Shown: one piece after another, positions 1 to 5,547 of the stretch | How the letters are laid out: each line of letters starts with the position of its first letter | Numbering within the stretch: the first letter of the stretch is position 1 | Source of the DNA: Scatomonas sp963649395 | GTDB lineage: Bacteria; Bacillota; Clostridia; Lachnospirales; Lachnospiraceae | Assembly: GCA_963649395.1 (NCBI GenBank) | Contig: CAVJHW010000141.1 | Coordinates: forward strand, 1 to 6,447 | Direction: 5' to 3' | DNA: 6,447 nt | Notes under the pieces: model-generated | What the model was told of the DNA's origin: nothing | The model's database searches: none | The model's input: the letters and a program-made list of their open reading frames with translations, nothing else | Translations under genes and position numbers: made by a program

Positions 1-87
1 CGGGCGGAAAGGGCAACCGAAGGCGAAAGCATCAGCTTTCGGCTGAGTTTGCCCGGTGCCCTCCTGGAGGGGACTCAGGCCGCTTAG
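1..87 (+). CDS. C-terminal fragment of an unidentified protein (5' end outside window)
   Basis: Frame 1 is open from the first base to a TAG at 85-87 and encodes 28 residues that end in LPGALLEGTQAA. Alternating hydrophobic and polar residues in the segment GESISFRLSLPG resemble the last beta strand of GHKL-type ATPase domains (histidine kinases and anti-sigma factors often end with a strand of the form 'GTxFxFxLP'). That likeness is a weak inference from about a dozen residues. The gene would be co-directional with the radical SAM gene and end 235 bp before it. A perfect hairpin (CGAAAGC at 24-30, loop ATCA, GCTTTCG at 35-41) lies inside the fragment, so a structured RNA is an alternative reading. 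No start or ribosome binding site is in the window. Confidence 0.4.
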   Translation, partial: RAERATEGESISFRLSLPGALLEGTQAA

Positions 88-104
88 TGTCTCATTAAGC
101 TGAG
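74..104 (+). other. Hairpin spanning the stop codon of the left-edge fragment
   Basis: GCTTA (82-86) pairs with TAAGC (96-100), and after a four-base bulge CTCA (74-77) pairs with TGAG (101-104). It sits over the TAG stop and could help end transcription of the upstream gene. No T tract follows, so it does not meet the usual criteria for an intrinsic terminator. Confidence 0.25.
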
Positions 105-149
105 GACCAGCCTGCCCTACTGCCGCACCTGCCCCAGCACCGTCTCCGG

Positions 150-226
150 CCGTCACCCTTGGTCATACCTCGTCCGTCACCCTTGGCATACTCTGCCCCC
201 CTCTGCCCGTCACCCTTGGTCATACC
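150..226. repeat. Three imperfect direct repeats upstream of the radical SAM promoter
   Basis: The motif CCGTCACCCTTGGTCATACC occurs at 150-169 and 207-226. A shorter copy lacking one T (CCGTCACCCTTGGCATAC) occurs at 174-191. Starts are 24 and 33 bp apart, and the spacers are C/T-rich. Each full copy contains a weak dyad (TCACC...GGTCA, one mismatch). The last copy ends 8 bp before the -35 hexamer. This could be an operator or activator array for the downstream gene, or simply a decaying intergenic repeat. No coding potential is apparent in 88-322. Confidence 0.6.
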
Positions 227-233
227 TTCCGTC

Positions 234-262
234 TTGTAGCTGCCCTCTCTTTATGTTATACT
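234..262 (+). promoter_or_regulatory. Predicted housekeeping sigma promoter for the radical SAM-DUF4364 pair
   Basis: A -10 hexamer TATACT (257-262, five of six matches to TATAAT) is preceded by TG one base upstream (254-255), which makes an extended -10. A partial -35, TTGTAG (234-239, the TTG matches), lies exactly 17 bp upstream. Transcription would start near 269, about 54 bases before the ATG. It is the only strong promoter-like site seen between the direct repeats and the gene. Confidence 0.65.
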
Positions 263-322
263 ACAATCCGAAGGACTGCCACAAGAGTTCTTTCGCATAT
301 TCCAGGAAAGGAGTCCTCCCGG

Positions 323-1378
323 ATGACCGACGCATGGCTGGGCAAGCCCTATTATTCCCTGAATGCCTTCCTGCAGGAGCATTTTCACCAAAGGATGTAC
401 AAGGTGTCCCTGGACGCAGGCATGACCTGTCCCAACCGGGACGGAACCCTGGATACCAGGGGCTGCATTTTCTGCAGTGCCGGGGGAAGCGGTGATTTTG
501 CCGGCAGCCGCAGCCTATCTGTCACAGACCAGATTAACTGCCAGATTCAGTCTCTGTCTCACAAGCGCCCGGTAGCAAAGTATATTGCTTATTTTCAGGC
601 TTATACCAATACCTACGCCCCGGTGGACTATCTGGAGGAGGTGTTCCAAGAGGCCCTGTTCCACCCCCGCGTAGGGGTTTTGGCCATCGCAACCCGCCCC
701 GATTGTCTGGGGTCGGATGTGCTGGATCTTTTGGACCGCTTGCATCGGCGCAAGCCTGTATGGGTGGAATTGGGTCTTCAGACCATACACGAATCTACCG
801 CCCGCTATATCCGAAGGGGATATTCCCTGGCCTGCTTTGAGGAGGCTGTCAAGGCTTTATCACAGCGGGGGCTGGATGTGATCGTTCATACGATTCTGGG
901 GCTTCCCGGAGAAGGGAAGGAGGACATTCTGGCTACCATGGAATACCTGAATCACATGCCCATTCAGGGCATCAAGCTGCAGCTGCTCCACGTGCTGCGG
1001 GGCACGGACCTGGCAGCAGATTATGAGAAGGGTCTCTTCTCCGTTCTGGAAGAGGATGCCTATCTTGATCTGGTTATCTCCTGTCTGCAGCATCTGCGTC
1101 CGGATCTGGTCATTCACCGGGTCACGGGGGACGGTCCCTCTTCCCTGCTCCTGGCTCCCCGCTGGAGCCTTGCCAAACGCAGTATTCTCAATGCCCTTCA
1201 TAAGGAAATGGCTGCCCGAGGCGCCAGGCAGGGAGACTTGCTTCATTTTGGCACCAGTGGCCCACGCTTGGCACCGACCGAGGGGGAGGGTAGAGGTGGT
1301 AGCGGTGGTAGAGGTGGTAGTGGTGGTAGTGGCTCCAGCGGTTCCAGCCGCCACGGACATTTCATTGACGAACATTGA
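323..1378 (+). CDS. TIGR01212 / YhcC-YtqA family radical SAM protein
   Basis: This is a probable radical S-adenosylmethionine enzyme that carries a [4Fe-4S] cluster. The family is related to the Elp3-type radical SAM proteins, and its substrate is not something I can state. The N-terminal motif has Cys36, Cys48 and Cys51 (CPNRDGTLDTRGCIFC, C-x11-C-x2-C), as expected for the cluster ligands. Other family-like segments are AIATRPDCL (121-129), VELGLQT (148-154), HTILGLPGEGKEDI (189-202) and RVTGDGPSSLLLAP (266-279). The ATG is preceded by AAAGGAG at 307-313, nine bases upstream, and there is a good promoter further up. The recognisable domain ends near residue 305. The remaining ~46 residues are an atypical tail with a Gly-Ser-Arg run (residues 321-342) encoded by 9 bp tandem repeats. 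The stop codon lies in the second copy of a 10 bp tandem duplication. The gene is followed after 17 bp by the DUF4364 gene, probably co-transcribed. Confidence 0.9.
   Translation: MTDAWLGKPYYSLNAFLQEHFHQRMYKVSLDAGMTCPNRDGTLDTRGCIFCSAGGSGDFAGSRSLSVTDQINCQIQSLSHKRPVAKYIAYFQAYTNTYAPVDYLEEVFQEALFHPRVGVLAIATRPDCLGSDVLDLLDRLHRRKPVWVELGLQTIHESTARYIRRGYSLACFEEAVKALSQRGLDVIVHTILGLPGEGKEDILATMEYLNHMPIQGIKLQLLHVLRGTDLAADYEKGLFSVLEEDAYLDLVISCLQHLRPDLVIHRVTGDGPSSLLLAPRWSLAKRSILNALHKEMAARGARQGDLLHFGTSGPRLAPTEGEGRGGSGGRGGSGGSGSSGSSRHGHFIDEH
1289..1333 (+). repeat. 9 bp tandem repeat coding for a Gly-Gly-Ser tail
   Basis: Four consecutive 9 bp units GGTGGTAGN occupy 1295-1303, 1304-1312, 1313-1321 and 1322-1330, with a partial GGTAGA unit before and GGC after. 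They are read as repeated Gly-Gly-Ser or Gly-Gly-Arg near the C terminus of the radical SAM protein. Because the unit is a multiple of three, gain or loss of copies would keep the frame. Confidence 0.85.
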
Positions 1379-1382
1379 CGAA
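1363..1382. repeat. 10 bp tandem duplication containing the radical SAM stop codon
   Basis: CATTGACGAA occurs twice in direct succession (1363-1372 and 1373-1382). The TGA stop of the radical SAM gene (1376-1378) is read out of frame in the second copy. With one copy only, the frame would run on to the TGA at 1401-1403 and overlap the start of the DUF4364 gene. Confidence 0.85.
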
Positions 1383-1395
1383 GCGAGGCAGGACA

Positions 1396-1911
1396 ATGAT
1401 TGAATCTTCCTATTCCCTTTATAAATTAATGATACTCTATATGCTGGATCAGGTGGACTTTCCCCTGACCAATTCTCAGATTGCCGACTTTTTCCTGGAG
1501 CAGGAATATACCTCTTATTTTCACCTGCAGCAGGTCCTGACAGAGATGGTGGAGTCCGGGCTGGTGGAAACCAGTTCCACGAACAATTCTACCCTTTATC
1601 GACTCACGGAGGGGGGAAATCAGACCCTGAATTTCTTCAAAAGGGAAATCTCTGAAGAGATCAAGGAAGATTTTCGCCGCTACCTGAAGCAGCATTCCTA
1701 TGAGATGCGCAGCGAGGCATCTACGACTGCGGAATATTACCGGACCACCAATCAGGATTATGCCGTTCGCTGCATGGTAAAGGAGGGCAAGGCCATCCTC
1801 ATTGATCTGACTCTGACCGTGCCCTCGGAAAAAGCGGCGCAAATGCTCTGTGATAACTGGAAGAAGAAAAGCCAGGAGACTTATGCGGCCATCATGCAGC
1901 TTCTGATGTGA
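1396..1911 (+). CDS. DUF4364 family protein, winged-helix DNA-binding-like
   Basis: This 171-residue protein matches what I recognise as the DUF4364 family, which is common in clostridia. Its molecular role is not established. Residues ~24-78 (LTNSQIADFF...LYRLTEGG) have the pattern of a winged helix: a helix after LTNSQIA, a second helix HLQQVLTEMVESGLV, and a wing-like strand pair ending LYRLTEGG. A helix follows (79-100), then a beta-rich region with YAVRCMVKEGKAILIDLTLTV (122-142) and a C-terminal helix. I chose the ATG at 1396 because GAGG (1385-1388) lies seven bases upstream. A TTG at 1375 would add seven residues, but it falls inside the 10 bp tandem duplication. It follows the radical SAM gene by 17 bp and probably shares its transcript. 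A transcription regulator role is an inference from the fold pattern only. Confidence 0.85.
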   Translation: MIESSYSLYKLMILYMLDQVDFPLTNSQIADFFLEQEYTSYFHLQQVLTEMVESGLVETSSTNNSTLYRLTEGGNQTLNFFKREISEEIKEDFRRYLKQHSYEMRSEASTTAEYYRTTNQDYAVRCMVKEGKAILIDLTLTVPSEKAAQMLCDNWKKKSQETYAAIMQLLM

Positions 1912-1936
1912 CCGCCTGGGAATACCGCCTGGGAAT
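1911..1936. repeat. 13 bp tandem duplication after the DUF4364 stop
   Basis: ACCGCCTGGGAAT is repeated back to back at 1911-1923 and 1924-1936. The first base is the last base of the DUF4364 stop codon. A 9 bp stem with one bulged G can form between CCTGGGAATC (1928-1937) and GATTCCAGG (1963-1971), but the loop is about 25 bases and no T tract follows. I see no convincing terminator for either converging transcript in 1912-1993. Confidence 0.75.
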
Positions 1937-2007
1937 CTATTCTCTTCGCAAATCCTCCGGGTGATTCCAGGGAAAGAGGGAGGCTCCTGCTGTCTATTCT
2001 CTTCGCA
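1936..2007. repeat. 15 bp direct repeat copying the permease 3' end
   Basis: TCTATTCTCTTCGCA occurs at 1936-1950 and again at 1993-2007, 57 bp apart. On the - strand the second copy encodes the final residues (Arg-Arg-Glu) and the TAG stop of the permease. The first copy is an orphan piece of that 3' end in the intergenic region. Confidence 0.7.
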
Positions 2008-3244
2008 GCGCTTCGATGGGATTCAGATTGGCTGCCTTGATGGAGGGCAGGATTCCGAATATAATGCCGATGAGCATGGAGAAGGCCACGCTTCCCACGA
2101 TGGCCGGTATGCTGATGGCTACCTGGGTCTCCGACATCCGGGAGATGACCTGGGCCAGAATGATACCGGCCAGCACCCCCAGAAGACCGCCGCAGCTGGT
2201 GAGGACGGCGGATTCCGTCAGGAATTGGGCCAGGATCTTCTTCTTCCTGGCACCTACCGCCTTCTTGAGGCCTATTTCATTGGTTCGCTCGGTGACGGAT
2301 ACCAGCATGATATTCATGACGCCGATGCCCCCCACCAGGAGGGAGATGCTGGCCACCCACAGGAGGAGATTGTTGGTGCTGGCGCTCAGTTCCTGCTGGT
2401 TTTTGGCCTTTTCCAGCAGATCCTCCGCCTGATATTTGATCTCGCTGTCGGAGCTTGTGACGGATTGGTTCATGATCTCCGCCACTTCCTTGCCCACCTG
2501 GGTCATGGCTTCCGTGGTCTCCGCCATCACCACCGCATTCTGCGGCTCATCATAGGTAAATACGATAGGCCAGCAGACATCCGGCATCAGGAGGCAGCCG
2601 TAATCCTCCTGATTGTAGGTCACATAATCCTGGTAGGAATTGATGACCGGCTGGAAGTTGTCTGCCTTCTTGATCAAACCGATGACCACAAAGGGTTCCC
2701 CCCGCACTTCTATGGTCTGCCCCAGGGCATCCCCTTCCGGAAAGAGGGAGGCTGCGGCAGACTCGTCCAGGAGGACATTTTTCCTGATCTGGGAATAATC
2801 CTCTTCCACAAAATCTCTTCCCGCATATACCACATATCCGCAGGTTGCCAGATAGTTCCGGTCTACTCCCAGCGCTTTGCCGCTGCTCATGGAATTATTT
2901 CCATTGGTAACCCCATCCACATAGCTGCGATAGTTATAGAAAGAGGCATTTTCCACCTTTTTCAAGGCTAGGATCTCTTTCTTCTGCTCCTGGCTGAGAA
3001 GGCCCACCCCGGCCGGGGCTCCGCTGTCCATCCAATAATCGCTGTCCCCCTGGCGCAGGGTAACCTTCACATTGTTATTGCCCGCACCGATGAGGTTCTG
3101 CATAATCTGGCGGTTGGTTCCCTCTATGGTGGAAACAATAGCAATAATCGATGCAATTCCGATAATCACTCCCAGCATGGTCAGGAAGGACCGCATTTTG
3201 TGGGACCAGATCCCCTGAAAAGATAAGCGTATATTCTCTAACAT
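1994..3244 (-). CDS. MacB/FtsX-type ABC transporter permease
   Basis: This 416-residue membrane subunit of a MacB-like exporter has the family's four-helix plan. TM1 is near 19-40 (FLTMLGVIIGIASIIAIVST). A large extracellular domain spans ~45-290. TM2 is near 292-317, TM3 near 345-368 and TM4 near 378-402, and the family ending NPIEALRRE closes the protein. The segment ERTNEIGLKKAVGARKKKI (319-337) after TM2 is the cytoplasmic coupling region typical of these permeases. The family uses mechanotransmission: ATP use on the inside moves the outer domain, which pushes substrate or partner proteins rather than opening a classic channel. The ATG follows the adaptor stop by 14 bp. The ribosome binding site AAGGAGGG (3260-3253) overlaps that stop and sits eight bases from the ATG. 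No ATPase domain is fused to it, unlike Gram-negative MacB; the ATPase is encoded two genes upstream. The substrate cannot be told. Confidence 0.93.
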   Translation of the reverse strand: MLENIRLSFQGIWSHKMRSFLTMLGVIIGIASIIAIVSTIEGTNRQIMQNLIGAGNNNVKVTLRQGDSDYWMDSGAPAGVGLLSQEQKKEILALKKVENASFYNYRSYVDGVTNGNNSMSSGKALGVDRNYLATCGYVVYAGRDFVEEDYSQIRKNVLLDESAAASLFPEGDALGQTIEVRGEPFVVIGLIKKADNFQPVINSYQDYVTYNQEDYGCLLMPDVCWPIVFTYDEPQNAVVMAETTEAMTQVGKEVAEIMNQSVTSSDSEIKYQAEDLLEKAKNQQELSASTNNLLLWVASISLLVGGIGVMNIMLVSVTERTNEIGLKKAVGARKKKILAQFLTESAVLTSCGGLLGVLAGIILAQVISRMSETQVAISIPAIVGSVAFSMLIGIIFGILPSIKAANLNPIEALRRE

Positions 3245-3258
3245 GTGTCCGTCCCTCC

Positions 3259-5547
3259 TTAGTAGTTATACAGATCCGAGACAGTTCCCTCTTTTGTCTT
3301 AGCCCCCGCTTTGACATGTTTGCCATAGGGGAAGGCCAGCCAATCCTCCGAGGTCACACCGGACAGAATCTCATATCCCTCATTTGAGAGCCGACCCACT
3401 GTGATCACCTGCTTTTTGAGCCTGCCATCCTCTCCCCGAAGATAGACATATTTCTCTCCGTCTTCCTCCCGGATAAAGGCCTTCCAGAGATAGAGGCTGG
3501 TGTCCGTGGCGGATCCATCGTCTATCTGGGAGCCGGTGTCCGTGCTTCCGTTGATTGTAATTTGCACCCATTCCTGGTTGCTGAAGCCATCTCCTCCCTC
3601 CGAGATATAGGCGGTAAAGGGGTAGACGGTGGCATTGCCATTGGTGCTGAACATGCCGCTTTCGTCGGGATAGGGGGAAATCTCCTGGATGACGGCCTGA
3701 CAGATGGTTCCGCTTTGCCAGGACATGACGGTGATGCTATCTCCCTCATGCAGCTGATCCAGGAGCAGCTCACTGACCCCACCCCTGACAAAGAGCCCCT
3801 CTGAGCTATTGACCACCAAAAAGGCACTGCCATCGGTGGGAGGGCTTTGGGGATCACTGACCTTCTTCACCACCCCGTTCATTTTGGCACGAACCACTCC
3901 CTCCCCCAGTGCCTTTTCCGCCTGGGAAATCTTGAGGTCCGACTCCTTCCGATCCAGCTTCAGATCCCTCAAGCTGGCTTCCTGCTCACGAATGGCCCCC
4001 TCCAGCTCCTCCTTGGTATAGGACAAGTCCCCCGTCAGGAGCCCCAGACTGGAAGAAGCATTGCCTGTATCCTGCGAAATGCCCCCGGAGGACTGCGCAA
4101 GAGACAGCAATTCGGCCGAAGTCTCCCCGCCCCGCAGGGAAGCCAAGCTTGCAGAGAGTGTCCCCTCCGACAGGGCAGCCGGGCTTGCAGCGGTTCTCCC
4201 ACCTTGCAGGGTAGCCGGACTTGCAAGGGTTCTTCCCCTCTGCAGGGTAACCGGACTTACAGCGGTTCTCTCCACCTGCAGGGTAGCCGGGCTTACAAGG
4301 GTTCTCCCCGTCTGCAAAGAGGCGGAACTGGCAGCGGTCTCCCCCTCCTGCCGGGACACTTCTATGTTCCCGGTTTCTGCATCCAGAATACCTTGCCAGT
4401 CCTGGGGGAAGCTTTTATCCTTCTTCACCAGATCCACGGCATCCTGCATCCAGCATTTCCGCAATTCTCCTGCCAGACTATCCCCCTGGTGGATCTCCAG
4501 GAGAAAATAATAATGAGCCTGGCTATCTGCCTCCCAGGCTTCTCTGGCCTTGGCAATCATAGTATTCATGAAGTCTGCCGTCACCAGGGCATGATCGGTG
4601 CAAAGATAGCGATAGGGAGCATCCAGGCTTCCCAGCTTTGTCCGGTCTGCTGTCTCGCTGTCATCCTGATTTTGATTATAAGCTGGGGAGTCTCCCTTTA
4701 ACTCGGAAAGGGCTGTGACCTCCTTATAATCCGCTGCCGCCTTCCATTTGGCAAAGAGCTGGATATCCCCGGTCACCGGTTCGGAAAGGGAATATTCCAC
4801 CCTACAAATCTGGTCTGCGTACCAGCCCTCGAAGACATAACCGGTCTCGGTAGGCAGATAGGCCTGTTTTTTCTCCTTGCTGAGGGTCTCCAGATAGTCC
4901 TGCAGACTCTCCCCCTTCTCCAGGCTAACCTTATCCGGCATCCTGCCGTGTCCGTTGGAGATGAATTGAACCTGACACTTCTTCACCGGATCCTGGCTGG
5001 GGCTGGGACTGGGAGTTGGGGTAGGGGTAGGCGTCGGTTCCCCGCCACCCTCCTCATCCGGATTTCCTCCATCTCCGGGATCGTCATTATCATCTATATC
5101 CATATCCGGGAAATCCATGTCTCCCCCGCCCCCATCCCCCTCTGCCACGGGAGTGGTATTCTTCAACTTCTTGAGATTCTGCTCTGCCACCTGGATCTTC
5201 AGGTCAATCTGATCCCGGCTGAGCTTCTCCTTTTCCAAGCTCAGATTGGTCTGCGCCATGTCATAGGACAGGAGCACGTCCCCCTTCTTGACCTGGGCGC
5301 CTTCCTTCACCATGACCTGAGACACGGTCTGCGTATCCGTCACATAGACCTCCTGGGAGGCATCGGAGGAAATGATCCCGTCCATCTGTGTATCGGATCC
5401 CCAATAGCCCCCATAATTCAGCTCATTGGCAGGGAACACCAGGACGGAGGACCGGCTGGAGGCCTTGACCCCCATGCCAATCCCGGTACCGGCTCCCACC
5501 ACGATAAGAGCAGCCAGGATCCCTGCAAGAATCTTTTTCTTCTTCAT
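3259..5547 (-). CDS. HlyD/MacA-like adaptor with a large hairpin insertion carrying an InlB B-repeat
   Basis: This is a membrane-anchored adaptor of the exporter. It has 762 residues, against roughly 370-450 for usual MacA/YknX-type adaptors. In order: a Lys-rich N terminus and TM anchor (~5-27); a first lipoyl half (~62-98, VSQVMVKEGAQVKKGDVLLS); coiled-coil helix 1 (~99-131); an insertion (~132-508); coiled-coil helix 2 (~511-547); a second lipoyl half (~549-582, VVRAKMNGVVKKVSD); a beta barrel (~583-670); and a C-terminal membrane-proximal domain (~685-750, with GYEILSGVTSEDW). The insertion holds an acidic Gly/Asp linker (136-169), a Thr-Pro/Ser-Pro hinge (170-187), one InlB B-type repeat (~190-270, with FEGWYADQ and PVTGDIQLFAKW), an unknown domain (271-396) and 12-residue repeats (397-480). 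The ATG overlaps the ATPase stop (ATGA), with AAGGAGG seven bases upstream. The family role is known. The function of the insertion is not, and I infer an extracellular contact role. Confidence 0.92.
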   Translation of the reverse strand: MKKKKILAGILAALIVVGAGTGIGMGVKASSRSSVLVFPANELNYGGYWGSDTQMDGIISSDASQEVYVTDTQTVSQVMVKEGAQVKKGDVLLSYDMAQTNLSLEKEKLSRDQIDLKIQVAEQNLKKLKNTTPVAEGDGGGGDMDFPDMDIDDNDDPGDGGNPDEEGGGEPTPTPTPTPSPSPSQDPVKKCQVQFISNGHGRMPDKVSLEKGESLQDYLETLSKEKKQAYLPTETGYVFEGWYADQICRVEYSLSEPVTGDIQLFAKWKAAADYKEVTALSELKGDSPAYNQNQDDSETADRTKLGSLDAPYRYLCTDHALVTADFMNTMIAKAREAWEADSQAHYYFLLEIHQGDSLAGELRKCWMQDAVDLVKKDKSFPQDWQGILDAETGNIEVSRQEGETAASSASLQTGRTLVSPATLQVERTAVSPVTLQRGRTLASPATLQGGRTAASPAALSEGTLSASLASLRGGETSAELLSLAQSSGGISQDTGNASSSLGLLTGDLSYTKEELEGAIREQEASLRDLKLDRKESDLKISQAEKALGEGVVRAKMNGVVKKVSDPQSPPTDGSAFLVVNSSEGLFVRGGVSELLLDQLHEGDSITVMSWQSGTICQAVIQEISPYPDESGMFSTNGNATVYPFTAYISEGGDGFSNQEWVQITINGSTDTGSQIDDGSATDTSLYLWKAFIREEDGEKYVYLRGEDGRLKKQVITVGRLSNEGYEILSGVTSEDWLAFPYGKHVKAGAKTKEGTVSDLYNY
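4108..4359 (-). repeat. 36 bp minisatellite encoding seven 12-residue repeats
   Basis: Residues 397-480 of the adaptor form seven units of 12 residues, with consensus near ATLQxGRTAxSP. The first and the last two are degenerate (VSRQEGETAASS, AALSEGTLSASL, ASLRGGETSAEL). The four central units are also clearly similar as DNA, at 4177-4212, 4213-4248, 4249-4284 and 4285-4320, which points to recent duplication. Each central unit carries one Arg and several Ser/Thr/Pro residues, a composition that suggests an extended stalk. Confidence 0.88.
4738..4980 (-). other. InlB B-type (Listeria-Bacteroides) repeat domain within the adaptor
   Basis: Residues ~190-270 carry the ordered hallmarks of this small surface-protein fold: CQVQFISNGHG at the start, a V-x-L-x-x-G-x-x-L turn, TGYVFEGWYADQIC in the middle, and SEPVTGDIQLFAKW at the end. 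These repeats are usual in secreted or wall-anchored Firmicutes proteins and often come in arrays, whereas only one is present here. Finding it inside an export adaptor fits an extracellular position of the insertion. Confidence 0.85.

Noticed and set aside
1..130. Possible structured RNA or riboswitch: hairpin 24-41 plus a GGGCAA/TTGCCC pairing (11-16 with 49-54)
   Set aside because: I could not match it to the conserved core of any riboswitch, RNase P, SRP or tmRNA that I know, and an open frame with a normal-looking C terminus explains bases 1-87.
150..226. CRISPR array
   Set aside because: There are only three short, imperfect repeats with spacers of about 5-15 bp, and no cas genes.
860..1396. 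Long - strand open frame with a Thr-rich run
   Set aside because: It is the antisense shadow of the Gly-Ser repeat and radical SAM coding sequence. It shows no ribosome binding site or family likeness.
1954..1983. Intrinsic terminator from CCTCC (1954-1958) pairing with GGAGG (1979-1983)
   Set aside because: The stem has only five pairs with a 20-base loop and no T tract on either strand.
1961..2971. 336-codon + strand open frame across the permease gene
   Set aside because: It lies wholly antisense to the well-supported permease. Its His/Gly/Asp-rich composition is typical of a shadow frame.
3847..4701. 284-codon + strand open frame across the adaptor, with its own repeats
   Set aside because: The repeats are those of the 36 bp minisatellite read antisense. 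The adaptor frame is supported by domains, start site and operon spacing.
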